A DNA stretch of 64,000 nucleotides. It comes from an uncultured Reyranella sp. (GTDB lineage Bacteria; Pseudomonadota; Alphaproteobacteria; Reyranellales; Reyranellaceae). Where the stretch lies: contig NZ_CAMFKM010000010.1 of assembly GCF_945957355.1 (NCBI RefSeq), positions 161,318 to 225,317 on the forward strand, in the 5' to 3' direction. How positions within the stretch are numbered: the stretch's first letter is position 1; each line of letters begins with the position of its first letter. This document shows positions 46,030-55,300 of this stretch, piece after piece. The notes under the pieces were generated by a model, which saw only the letters and a program-made list of their open reading frames with translations, was not told the origin of the DNA and did no database searches. The position numbers were made by a program, and so were the translations under genes.

Positions 46030-47706
46030 ATGAGTCGCTCCCCCGGCCAGATCGCATTGGCGCTCGCGATCGCGCTCTTCCTCGGCGTCTTCCTGATCGT
46101 GCCGGTGGCGACCGTCGTCTACGTCGCCTTCACCGAGAAGGGCGGTGGCGGGCTGACGCTGGTCAACTTCCTCGACTTCGGCCGCACCGACCTGTTCGTG
46201 CGCTCGTTCTGGAACTCGGTCTACGTGTCTGGGATGACCGTCGTCTGGGCGTCGGTGCTGGCGCTGCCGCTGGCCTATCTCACCACGCGCTTCGAGTTCC
46301 GCGGCGCCCTGCTGGTTCAGACCTTGGGCTTCCTGCCGCTGATCATGCCGCCCTTCGTCGGCGCCGTGGCGATGCAGCTCCTGTTCGGTCGCAACGGTTC
46401 GGTGAACCTGCTGCTCGACGAATGGTTCGACTTCAAGATCGGCTTCATGGAAGGGCTGAACGGCGTCATCTTCCTGCAGGCCATCCACTACTTCCCGTTC
46501 ATCCTGGTCAACCTCTCGGCGGCGCTGCGCAACATCGACCGCAGCATGGAGGAGGCGGCGCAGAACCTGGGCTCGCACGGGCTGCGCCTGTTCCGCCGCA
46601 TCGCGCTGCCGCTGGCCTTGCCGGGCTACATCGCCGGCGCCAGCCTGGTCTTCGTGAAGGTGTTCGACGACGTGGCGACGCCGCTGCTGCTCAACGTCAA
46701 GGAGATGCTGGCGCCGCAGGCCTATCTGCGCATCACCTCGATCGGCATCGACGATCCGATGGGCTACGTCATCTCCGTGGTGCTGATCCTCGTCGCGGTG
46801 GCGACCATGTGGGCGACGGCGCTGGTCATGAAGGGCAAGGACTACGCCACCACCCAGCGCGGCGGCGGCGGCCTCGCCCGGCGGCAGCTGAAGCCGCGTG
46901 AGAAGGTGCTGGCCTATGCCGTCGTGATCCTGATCCTTGCACTGGTCCTGGCGCCGCATGTCGGGCTGGTGCTCCTGTCCTTCGCCACGGTCTGGTCGTT
47001 CAGCCCGCTGCCCGACGGCTACACGCTGGCGCATTACGCGCGCGTGCTGGGCGACAGCTCGGTCTACATCAAGAACACTCTGCTCTATTCCGGCCTCGCC
47101 GCGGCCATCGACGTCGCGATCGGCGGCACGATCGCCTATCTCGTCCTGCGCACGCGCCTGCCCGGCCGGCAATGGCTCGACTGGGCCGCCAGTACCGCGC
47201 TCGCAGTGCCCGGCGTCGTGCTTGGCATCGGCTATCTGCGCGCCTTCTACGGCGTCAGCCTGCCCGACGGCACGCCGCTCGCAACCCTCTGGATCGTGAT
47301 CGTGCTGGCCATCGCCATCCGCCGGCTGCCCTATGCGCTGCGCGCCGCCTATGCGGCCCTGCAACAGATCTCGGTTTCGCTCGAGGAAGCCGCGGAGAAT
47401 CTCGGGGCCAGCAAGGCGCGCACGGTTCGGCGCGTCGTGATCCCGCTGATGACCGGCGGGCTCCTGGCAGGATTCGTCACCAGCTTCGCCACCGCCGCGG
47501 TCGAGTTGTCGGCCGTGCTGATCCTGGTCCAGTCGAATTCGGATGCGCCGCTGGCCTACGGCCTCTACGTGCTGATGCAGACCCCGGCGGGACGCGGCGC
47601 CGGCGCGGCAATGGGCGTGATCGCCGTGCTCATCGTGGCGGTCTGCATGGGCCTGTCGCAGCTCGCGGTCGATCGCTCGCAACGAGCGCGGGGCATGGAT
47701 ATATGA
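46030..47706 (+). CDS. ABC transporter permease (two fused inner-membrane domains)
   Basis: This 558-residue protein contains two permease domains of about 260 residues, each with about six membrane helices and one EAA loop: EEAAQNLGSHGLRLFRRI (about residues 175-192) and EEAAENLGASKARTVRRV (about 453-470). This fused FbpB/ThiP-type layout goes with iron-type importers. ATG 46030 is chosen over an in-frame ATG at 46018. The latter lies inside the palindromic repeat, while GGGGAGG from the repeat sits 3 bases before 46030. Its stop overlaps the ATPase start as ATGA. Confidence 0.92.
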   Translation: MSRSPGQIALALAIALFLGVFLIVPVATVVYVAFTEKGGGGLTLVNFLDFGRTDLFVRSFWNSVYVSGMTVVWASVLALPLAYLTTRFEFRGALLVQTLGFLPLIMPPFVGAVAMQLLFGRNGSVNLLLDEWFDFKIGFMEGLNGVIFLQAIHYFPFILVNLSAALRNIDRSMEEAAQNLGSHGLRLFRRIALPLALPGYIAGASLVFVKVFDDVATPLLLNVKEMLAPQAYLRITSIGIDDPMGYVISVVLILVAVATMWATALVMKGKDYATTQRGGGGLARRQLKPREKVLAYAVVILILALVLAPHVGLVLLSFATVWSFSPLPDGYTLAHYARVLGDSSVYIKNTLLYSGLAAAIDVAIGGTIAYLVLRTRLPGRQWLDWAASTALAVPGVVLGIGYLRAFYGVSLPDGTPLATLWIVIVLAIAIRRLPYALRAAYAALQQISVSLEEAAENLGASKARTVRRVVIPLMTGGLLAGFVTSFATAAVELSAVLILVQSNSDAPLAYGLYVLMQTPAGRGAGAAMGVIAVLIVAVCMGLSQLAVDRSQRARGMDI

Positions 47707-48725
47707 CGGACATGACCATGTCGAAGCCGGCCCGGGCCGTGGGCATCGAGATCACGGGCGTGAACCTCTCCTACGGCGCGACCCACGTGCTGAAGGACGT
47801 CGCCCTCTCGATCCGGCCCGGTGAGTTTTTCGCCTTCCTCGGCCCCTCGGGCTGCGGCAAGACCACATTGCTGCGGCTGATCGCGGGTTTCGCCCAGGCG
47901 CAGAGCGGCAAGGTGCTGCTCGATGGACAGGACGTGGCGCCGCTGCCGCCGTGGAAGCGCGACGTCGGCATGGTGTTCCAGAGCTACGCGCTGTGGCCGC
48001 ACATGACGGTGGCCAAGAACGTCGCCTTCGGGCTGGAGGAGCGCCGCCTGCCGCGCGCCGAGATCGACCGGCGGGTTTCGCAGGCGCTGGACCTGGTCGG
48101 CCTCTCCGCCTTTGCCGAGCGTCGGCCGGCGCAACTCTCGGGCGGGCAGCAGCAGCGCGTGGCCGTGGCGCGCACCATTGCCATCGAGCCCAAGGTGCTG
48201 CTGCTCGACGAGCCATTGTCCAACCTCGACGCCAAGATGCGGGTCAGTGTTCGGCGCGAGCTGCGGTCGCTGCAGCAAAGGCTCGGCCTCACGACGATCT
48301 TCGTGACCCACGACCAGGAGGAGGCCAACACGATCTGCGACCGCATCGCCGTGCTGGATGGCGGCCGGGTCCAGCAGATCGGAACGCCGATGGAACTCTA
48401 CGAACACCCGGCCAACCTGTTCGTCGCCAACTTCCTGGGCTCGGCCAACATCCTCGACGAGCGGTGCGGCGTGCCGGTTCCCGCCGGCAAGCGCCTGGTG
48501 TTCCGGCCGCAGCACGCCTCGCTGTCGGTGCCGGAAAGTGCGTCGCTGCAAGGCCCCGTCACCCATCGCGAATTCCTGGGTGCGACCGTCCGCTATGCCG
48601 TGCGCATCGGCGAGAATGAAGTGCTGATCGAGACGCCGTTCCAGTCCGGCAGCGAATTGCGCAACGTGGGCGACCAGGTCGGCGTGGACTTGCCCCCCCA
48701 ACGCATGCTCTTCCTTCCGGCATGA
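47703..48725 (+). CDS. ABC transporter ATP-binding protein (iron/spermidine/phosphonate-type)
   Basis: This 340-residue ATPase has Walker A GPSGCGKTTLLRLIAG (about residues 44-59), signature LSGGQQQRVAVART (about 142-155), Walker B VLLLDEPLSNLDAKM and the H-loop FVTHDQEEA. A C-terminal TOBE-like regulatory domain of about 90 residues follows (from about 250), as in FbpC/PotA/MalK. It energises the fused permease encoded just before it and is coupled to prmA by a four-base overlap. Confidence 0.94.
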   Translation: MTDMTMSKPARAVGIEITGVNLSYGATHVLKDVALSIRPGEFFAFLGPSGCGKTTLLRLIAGFAQAQSGKVLLDGQDVAPLPPWKRDVGMVFQSYALWPHMTVAKNVAFGLEERRLPRAEIDRRVSQALDLVGLSAFAERRPAQLSGGQQQRVAVARTIAIEPKVLLLDEPLSNLDAKMRVSVRRELRSLQQRLGLTTIFVTHDQEEANTICDRIAVLDGGRVQQIGTPMELYEHPANLFVANFLGSANILDERCGVPVPAGKRLVFRPQHASLSVPESASLQGPVTHREFLGATVRYAVRIGENEVLIETPFQSGSELRNVGDQVGVDLPPQRMLFLPA

Positions 48726-49609
48726 GCAAAGTACGCAAGGCGGGCTTCGTCGCGCCGGCGGCGCAGCGCGTCGATTGGGAAATCCTCCTGGAGGAACGGC
48801 TGGGCGAGGAAGGCTTCATCGTCGCGAGCTGCGAGATCTCGCGCGACGGTCCCTGGCGCATCGACATTTTCGGCGAGGGTGACGAGGCGCTGGTCGAGGC
48901 GGCGATCGACGCCGCCGCAGAAGCACTCGGCCTCGACGCGCCGGATTGGCGCTGGGAAGAGCTGCCCGACATCGACTGGGTGGCCGAGAACCAGCGCTCC
49001 TTCCGACCCTTCGCCGTGGGGCCCTTCTGGGTGCACCCGTCGCACGTGAGTGAAGGCCGCCCCGCCGGCCTGCTTCCGCTGCGCATCGATGCCGGCCTGG
49101 CTTTCGGGACGGGGACGCATGCCACCACGCGCGGCTGTCTGGAGCTGCTGGCGACGCTCGATCCGGCGGAGACGGTCAATACCGTCGACGTGGGCTGCGG
49201 CAGCGGCATTCTCGCGATCGCGATGGCGAAGCTGTGGAATCGGCCGGTGATCGGTGGCGACAACGATGCCGAAGCGGTCGAGGTCGCGCAGGAGAACGCG
49301 GCGCTGAACGGCGTGCCGGAACTCTGCTCCTTCTTCGTCTCCGCCGGCCTGCAGGCCGAAGAGCTCTCCGCCCGCGCGCCCTACGACCTGATCGTGGCGA
49401 ACATCCTGGCCGGGCCGTTGCTCGATCTCGCGGCGTCTTTCGGCGCGGCGGTGCGCCCCGGAGGACGCGTGCTGCTGAGCGGGCTGCTGGTCGAGCAGGC
49501 AGCCGGCATCCTCGCCGGCTACAAGCGACACGGCTTCACTTTCGAGCGTCGTATCGATCTCGAAACGGGTGGCGCCTGGTGGCGAAGCCTGGTCCTGCGC
49601 CGGACGTGA
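48722..49609 (+). CDS. prmA: Ribosomal protein L11 methyltransferase
   Basis: This 295-residue SAM-dependent methyltransferase has the PrmA motifs RIDAGLAFGTGTHATTRGCL (about residues 122-141), VDVGCGSGILAIA over the SAM site (about 158-170) and DLIVANILAGPLLDL (about 222-236, NPPY-equivalent NIL-P). It trimethylates L11. Its ATG overlaps the stop of the transporter ATPase gene, an unusual partnership that probably only reflects shared transcription. A hairpin terminator follows. Confidence 0.95.
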   Translation: MSKVRKAGFVAPAAQRVDWEILLEERLGEEGFIVASCEISRDGPWRIDIFGEGDEALVEAAIDAAAEALGLDAPDWRWEELPDIDWVAENQRSFRPFAVGPFWVHPSHVSEGRPAGLLPLRIDAGLAFGTGTHATTRGCLELLATLDPAETVNTVDVGCGSGILAIAMAKLWNRPVIGGDNDAEAVEVAQENAALNGVPELCSFFVSAGLQAEELSARAPYDLIVANILAGPLLDLAASFGAAVRPGGRVLLSGLLVEQAAGILAGYKRHGFTFERRIDLETGGAWWRSLVLRRT

Positions 49610-49621
49610 GTACAAAGCGAA

Positions 49622-49643
49622 AGGGCCGGCTTTCGCCGGCCCT
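49622..49643. terminator. Terminator between convergent prmA and DUF1127 gene
   Basis: A perfect 9-bp stem (49622-49630 and 49635-49643) with loop TTTC lies 12 bases after the prmA stop and about 40 bases after the DUF1127 stop on the other strand. On the minus strand TTTCGCTTTG follows the stem; the plus strand has no T-run. It probably serves both genes. Confidence 0.75.
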
Positions 49644-49681
49644 CGTACGCTTACGCTACGCTACACTACTCGAAAATGTCG

Positions 49682-50089
49682 CTACGCCGCGCGGCGCAGG
49701 TTCTGGTTTGCTGCAGGAACCCGCCCGCCAGCCCGCTCGAAGTCCGGGGTGACGCCCTCGGCGGCCTCACGGACGGCGAAGTTGATGTCGGCCCGGCAGA
49801 GGCCGAGGTCCGACAGTTCACGGTCACTCATGCGGTGGAGCTGGGCCTCGGCGGCCCGCAGCTTGAGGTCGGCCTTGATCCCGCCGACGGCGCGATCGTA
49901 AAGGCGGCCGGCCCACAGGATCACGTCACCCATCGCGTTCGCCAGCCATTCCGCGCGCGCGTAGCGGGCACGCAGTTCGAGCAGGCGGCGATCGTCGAGG
50001 GTGAAGCCGATCTTGGTATTCGCGTTTCCCCCCGCCGGCGCAGTTTCGCTGGTCAGATCCTCAAAGGTCCGAATCGGCTGGGTCATCAT
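49682..50089 (-). CDS. DUF1127 domain protein
   Basis: This 135-residue protein has a DUF1127 motif in the second half (AQLHRMSDRELSDLGLCRAD, residues about 82-101). DUF1127 proteins in alphaproteobacteria are small Arg-rich proteins, some of which affect phosphate metabolism and RNA turnover. This one is longer, with about 75 N-terminal residues of unknown role. AAGGAGAG lies before the paired ATG codons (50089 and 50086). Its neighbourhood gives no further clue. Confidence 0.85.
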   Translation of the reverse strand: MMTQPIRTFEDLTSETAPAGGNANTKIGFTLDDRRLLELRARYARAEWLANAMGDVILWAGRLYDRAVGGIKADLKLRAAEAQLHRMSDRELSDLGLCRADINFAVREAAEGVTPDFERAGGRVPAANQNLRRAA

Positions 50090-50300
50090 GTGTCTCTCCT
50101 TCTATTGTGCGGCGCGATAGTCGATGCTGCACTGCACCCAGCAAATATAGAGCCTTGAGGCACAACAATAAGTGCGCACTCCGAAAGGTCGATATGCGCC
50201 CAATGCATAGGATGTTTCATTCGAGCATTTCGCACTTGCGAACGAAATATTATTGCTCAATTTGATCGGACCCATCGCCGCGCGTAGGGTCCATCCGATC
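50090..50300. promoter_or_regulatory. Divergent intergenic region before DUF1127 and aminopeptidase P genes
   Basis: This gap of about 210 bases is conspicuously A/T-rich in parts, for example AAATATTATTGCTCAATTTG around 50244-50263. It should carry promoters for both divergent genes. No operator is recognised. A frame through the last 48 bases could extend the aminopeptidase by 16 residues (start at 50253), but it lacks family similarity. Confidence 0.4.
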
Positions 50301-52310
50301 ATGACCTCAGCTCCCGACGACGTAATTGCCCTCCTCCGCCGCCACGGCCGCGGTGCCGACCCCGCCGCGCTCGGAGAATTGATGCGAGGCGTGGCGGCGG
50401 CCCCCGAAAGCCTGTCCGGGCCGGAGTGGGTCGAGCTTGTCGATCCGGCAGCTGACGCCGAATTGACCAAGGCGCTGTCCGACTGGCGGGCAGAACTCGC
50501 CGCCGCCGACGACGGACTGCAGGCGAGCCCGGCCCCGCGCGAGCGCCTCGCCAGTCTGCGCGCCGAACTGAAGCGGCGCGGCCTCGACGGTTTCGTCGTG
50601 CCCCGTGCAGACGAGCACCAGGGAGAGTACGTGCCGCGCCGCGCACAGCGGCTGGCGTGGCTCACCGGCTTCAGCGGCTCGGCGGGCCTCGCCATCGTGC
50701 TGGCCGATCGGGCGGCGATCTTCGTCGACGGCCGGTACACGCTGGCGGTCCGCGACCAGGTCGACGTCCAGGCCTTCGAGCCAATGCAGATTCCGGAACA
50801 GTCGGCCGAGCAGTGGATCGCCGACAACTTGCCCCAGGGCGGCAAGCTCGGCTTCGATCCCTGGCTGCAGACGGTCGACGGCTACGACCGTTTCGCCCGC
50901 GCCTGCCAACGGGCCGGCGGCAGCTTCGTCCCCGTCGAGGCCAATCCCGTCGATGCTGTGTGGAGCGGCCGACCGCCAGCCCCTCTCGCGCCGGTGCTGC
51001 CCCATCCTGTCGAATTCGCAGGCGAGACCAGCGAGAGCAAGCGCGCGCGCATCGCCTCGGCGCTTGCGACGCGGAACGCCGATGTCGCGCTGATCACGGC
51101 ACCTGATTCGATCGCCTGGCTGTTGAACGTGCGCGGCGGCGACGTCCCGCGCACGCCCTTCGCGCTGGGATTCGCGCTGATCCACGCCGACGGCCATGTC
51201 GATCTATACATGGACCGCCGCAAGATCCCCGACCGCACGGTATCGTGGCTGGGTAATGCGGTGACCCTGGCGCCCCCTGGGGAACTGGGCAGCGCGCTCG
51301 ACATGCTGGGCAAGATGGGCAAGCGCGTCCTGCTCGAAACCTCGACGGCGCCCTACTGGGCCGCGACACGGCTGCAGGCCGCCGGCGCGATCCTGGTTCG
51401 CGACGCCGACCCCATCGCGCTCCCCAAGGCCTGCAAGAACGCCGTCGAACTCGAAGGCATTCGCGTCGCCCATCGTCGCGACGGCGCCGCGGTCAGCCGC
51501 TTCCTCGAGTGGCTCGACCGGAAGTCAGGCGCCGGGAACCTGCGCGAGATCGAGGTGTCGGACCGGCTGCAGGCGCTTCGCGAGGAAACGGGCAAGCTGC
51601 GCGACCTCAGCTTCGACACGATCTCCGGCGCCGGCGCCAACGGCGCCATTGTGCACTATCGGGCCTCAGAGGCGACCGAACGCACGCTCGAGCCAGGCAG
51701 CCTGTATCTGGTGGACTCGGGCGGCCAGTATCGCGATGGTACCACCGATATCACGCGCACCGTGGCCATCGGCACGCCCTCGCCCGAGATGCGCGACCGC
51801 TTCACGCGCGTCCTCAAGGGCCACATTGCGCTGGCCAGTGCCCGCTTCCCGGCGGGCACGACCGGCTCGCAACTCGATGTGCTGGCGCGCTACGCACTGT
51901 GGCAGGTCGGCCTCGACTACGATCACGGGACCGGACACGGCGTCGGCGCCTATCTCTCGGTACACGAAGGCCCGCACCGCATTTCCAAGATGCCGAATTC
52001 GGTCGCCCTGCAGCCGGGCATGATCGTCAGCAACGAGCCCGGCTACTACAAGACCGGCGCCTACGGCATCCGCATCGAGAACCTCGTGGCGGTCAAGGAG
52101 GTCGAAATCGCGGGCGCCGACCGCCGCTACCTCGAATTCGAGACCCTGACGCTGGCCCCCATCGACCTCGCCTGCATCGAGACCGGCCTGCTGACGGAAG
52201 CCGAGCGGCAGTGGCTCAACGACTATCACCGCCGGGTGCGAGAGACCGTCGGTCCGACCGTCGACGAAGCGACCCGCGCCTGGCTCGATAGCGCGACCCG
52301 CGCGATCTGA
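50301..52310 (+). CDS. Aminopeptidase P family metallopeptidase (Xaa-Pro aminopeptidase)
   Basis: This 669-residue, three-domain M24B peptidase removes N-terminal residues before proline. Two creatinase-type N domains (about residues 75-395) precede the pita-bread catalytic domain (about 400-610). The metal ligands are the two Asp in LVDSGGQYRDGTTDITRT, His in GTGHGVGAYLSVHEGP, and Glu in SNEPGYYKTGAYGIRIEN. The size matches the eukaryote-like long form. Before the first domain there is an extra segment of about 70 residues (residues 1-72) rich in Ala and Asp, of unknown role. It is convergent with the autotransporter gene. Confidence 0.93.
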   Translation: MTSAPDDVIALLRRHGRGADPAALGELMRGVAAAPESLSGPEWVELVDPAADAELTKALSDWRAELAAADDGLQASPAPRERLASLRAELKRRGLDGFVVPRADEHQGEYVPRRAQRLAWLTGFSGSAGLAIVLADRAAIFVDGRYTLAVRDQVDVQAFEPMQIPEQSAEQWIADNLPQGGKLGFDPWLQTVDGYDRFARACQRAGGSFVPVEANPVDAVWSGRPPAPLAPVLPHPVEFAGETSESKRARIASALATRNADVALITAPDSIAWLLNVRGGDVPRTPFALGFALIHADGHVDLYMDRRKIPDRTVSWLGNAVTLAPPGELGSALDMLGKMGKRVLLETSTAPYWAATRLQAAGAILVRDADPIALPKACKNAVELEGIRVAHRRDGAAVSRFLEWLDRKSGAGNLREIEVSDRLQALREETGKLRDLSFDTISGAGANGAIVHYRASEATERTLEPGSLYLVDSGGQYRDGTTDITRTVAIGTPSPEMRDRFTRVLKGHIALASARFPAGTTGSQLDVLARYALWQVGLDYDHGTGHGVGAYLSVHEGPHRISKMPNSVALQPGMIVSNEPGYYKTGAYGIRIENLVAVKEVEIAGADRRYLEFETLTLAPIDLACIETGLLTEAERQWLNDYHRRVRETVGPTVDEATRAWLDSATRAI

Positions 52311-52331
52311 GCCGGGCCGGTCGCCCGGCGC

Positions 52332-55300
52332 CTACCACTTCATTCTGAGGCCCAGGGTGAGGGCGTTGTTGTTGGTGCCGCCGCCGACCTCGCCGTCGTA
52401 GCGCAGGCTGACCTCGGTCGCGTCGGCGACCTGGAAGGTGGCGCCGAGACCAAGCACCGCGGAATCCCGTTGCGGCGTGGCGCCGAAGACGGTGAACGGC
52501 GTGCCGGGTGCGCCCGAGAAGGAGGCCGTCATCGGTCGGCTGGTGTCGGCGAATTCGTGCTGCCAGCCGAGGCGCAGGCCGATCGTCGTCCTGGAGAAGG
52601 TCGCCGCCAGGTCCATTCCGATCGTGCTGCGCAGCGAATTCACCGTCTGCTCCTGGACGACCAGGTTGAGCGAGTCGGCGCCGCTTTCCGTGAAGCCGTT
52701 CTGCGTCGTCGTCGAGCCCTGAACGCGAACGAACGGCGTGACCGACGCGGGCTGCGACAGCGGCACGTCGAAACGCCATCCGGTCTCGAGTTGACCCAGG
52801 AACTGGTTCGCTCCCGTCGTACCCTGTGCCGTGCGCGCGGCCAGTCCGGGAATCGCGATCACGCGCGTCATCCGGTTGCTCGCGTAGCCATAGCCCACCA
52901 GGCCGTCGACGTAGAGATTGCCCGGCGTGTACGACGCGTAGACGCTGCCGCTGACCCCATCCGTATAGGCTTGGCCCGTGAAGCCGTTCACCCACTGCGT
53001 TCCGCCGATATAGCCGATTCCGACTCCCACCAGCAGGTCGGGCCGCATGCGATAATCCATGCCGACCGCGGCGCCGCCGAAATTGTAGGTCATGGTCCCG
53101 GCGTTGGCATTGCCCAGCACCGAGCCCAGGCCGCCCACGCCGCTCAGCCATGCGGCGAAGCGCGTCGGCTCTGGCGGCACATCGCAGGTCGTGTTGCAGG
53201 CGTCGTCGAGAGGTGAGCCCATCGACACGTAGGTCCCTCCCTTTCCTTGCCCGCCGTGAAGTGCGTTCAGCTGCGCTCCAACGGCGGACATGAAGGCGCC
53301 GGCGGTCTGCGTGTTGAAGGTGCCGAGGTTCGCATAGGACTGGCCGCTGATCGCGTTCAACGCCGCCGGTCCCTGCTGCGTGTCGAGTTGCACGATGGCG
53401 TCCAGCACGGTGGCGAAATCGCCGCTGACATTGTTGTTGGCCCTGTCGAGCGCGGCGGCGACGGCACCGTGGTTGGCGGTCTGCGCGCCCTTGGAGAAGG
53501 CGTTGCTGCTCTGGAGGAGCGACAGGTAGACGTTGTCGGCGTCGTAGCTGAGGGACGGCGTCAGGAAGGCAAGATTGGAGGTGACGCCGGCGAAGGTTCC
53601 CGTCACGCCTGCCGACGCATTGAGGATCGTGTAGATGGGGCCGCGCGTATAGTTGCCGTTGCCCGCCATCACCGCGACGGTGCCGCCGTTCAGCACGGCG
53701 TTCCCGTTGACGTTGAGTTGACCGGTCTTCGACGGAGTCACCTCCACCTGGTAGGTGCTGCCGGCATTGTTCGTGTAGGTGCCGGTGACATCCATCCGGC
53801 CGCTGGTGCGGAGTGCCATCGTGCCGCTGTTGGTCACGTTGCCGTTCACCGAGCCGACGCCGCCGAAGGTCGCACCGGCATTGACCGTCACGCCGCTGGC
53901 GAGGCTGGCGTTGCTCAGTGTCAGCGTCCCCGCCGCAGCCTGTGTCCCGCCGGCGTAGGTGTTCGCGCCCGTCAGGGCGAGCGTGCCGGCACCCGCCATC
54001 GTCAGGCCGCCCGCGCCGCCAACCGGGCCGGTCAGGGTCAGCGTCTTGCCCGCGTCGGGGCTGATCGTCCCGCCGCCGCCGCCCAGCATGATCGAGCGGG
54101 CGCTCGTGAGGTCGGCGGTCGTCTGCAGCGTACCGCCGTCCAACGACAGCATGCCCCCGGTATTGCCGAGGTTGCCGTCCGAGGAGATCGCCAGGGTGCC
54201 GGCATTGACCGTCGTGCCGCCGCTATAGGTGTTCTGGCCGGACAGGATCAGCCTGCCGCTGCCCTGCTTGAGCAACCCACCGCTGCCCACGATCGTGCCG
54301 GCGAAATTCGACAGGCTGGCGGTGCCCAGCGCGAGCGTGTTGGCACCCAGGTTCACGGTCGTACCCGAGACGCCCACCAAGTTCTGGATCGTCTGGTTGC
54401 CGCTGCTGCCGGAGATGTCGAAAGAACCAGGAGTCATGAAAATCACACCGGCTGACTGGGCGATGCTGCCGTTGCCAACCAGCGACAGCCGGCCACCGTT
54501 TCCGATGCTGGTCCAGCCGTTATAGGTGTTGACCCCGCCGAGAGCGACCGTACCGGCGCCCTGTACTCCGAAGCCCCAGCCCACCGCTCCCCCGATCGTT
54601 CCGTTCCAGGTCAGCGTCCCGCCCGCGTCGCTCATGACGATGCCGCCGTTCACGCCCAGCGTGAGCGACCGATCGCTCGAGAAGGTGCCCGTGGCCTGCA
54701 GCGTGCCGTTATTCAGCGTCAGCCCGCCACTCGCGCTGCCGAGATTGGCGTCCGAAGTAATCCATAGAGTCCCGGAATTGACCGTCGTGCCGCCGCCGTA
54801 CGTATTGGTTCCCCGCAACGCCAGAACGCCGGTGCCGTCCATCGTCAGCCCACCGCCCCCACCAACCGTTCCGAACAGGCCAAGCACTCCGCCCGCACTG
54901 AACGTGCCGCCGCCGGCTCCCAGAGTCACCGAATGCCCAATGTTCATGTTCGAGTTCGTTTGCAGCGTCCCGCCATCGAGCGTCAGACCGCCGCTCGTGA
55001 GGCCGAGGTTGGTTTGCGACGAGATCGATAGCGTGCCGGCAGTCACCGTCGTGCCGCCGCTGTAGGTATTCCCACCCGCCAGCGTCAGCGTGCCGGCGCC
55101 CGCCATCGTCAGGCCACCGGAGCCCGTAATCGTCCCGGCGTAAGTCGAGGCGCCGGCCGTGCCCACGACGAGTCCATTGGAGCCAAGATTGACCGTCGTA
55201 CCGGTGATGCCGTTCAGGTCCTGGATGGTCCGGCTGCTGCTGCTGCCGGAGATGTCGAAGACCGTCCCCGCACCGGCAAGGTTCACGCCGCTCGACCGCT

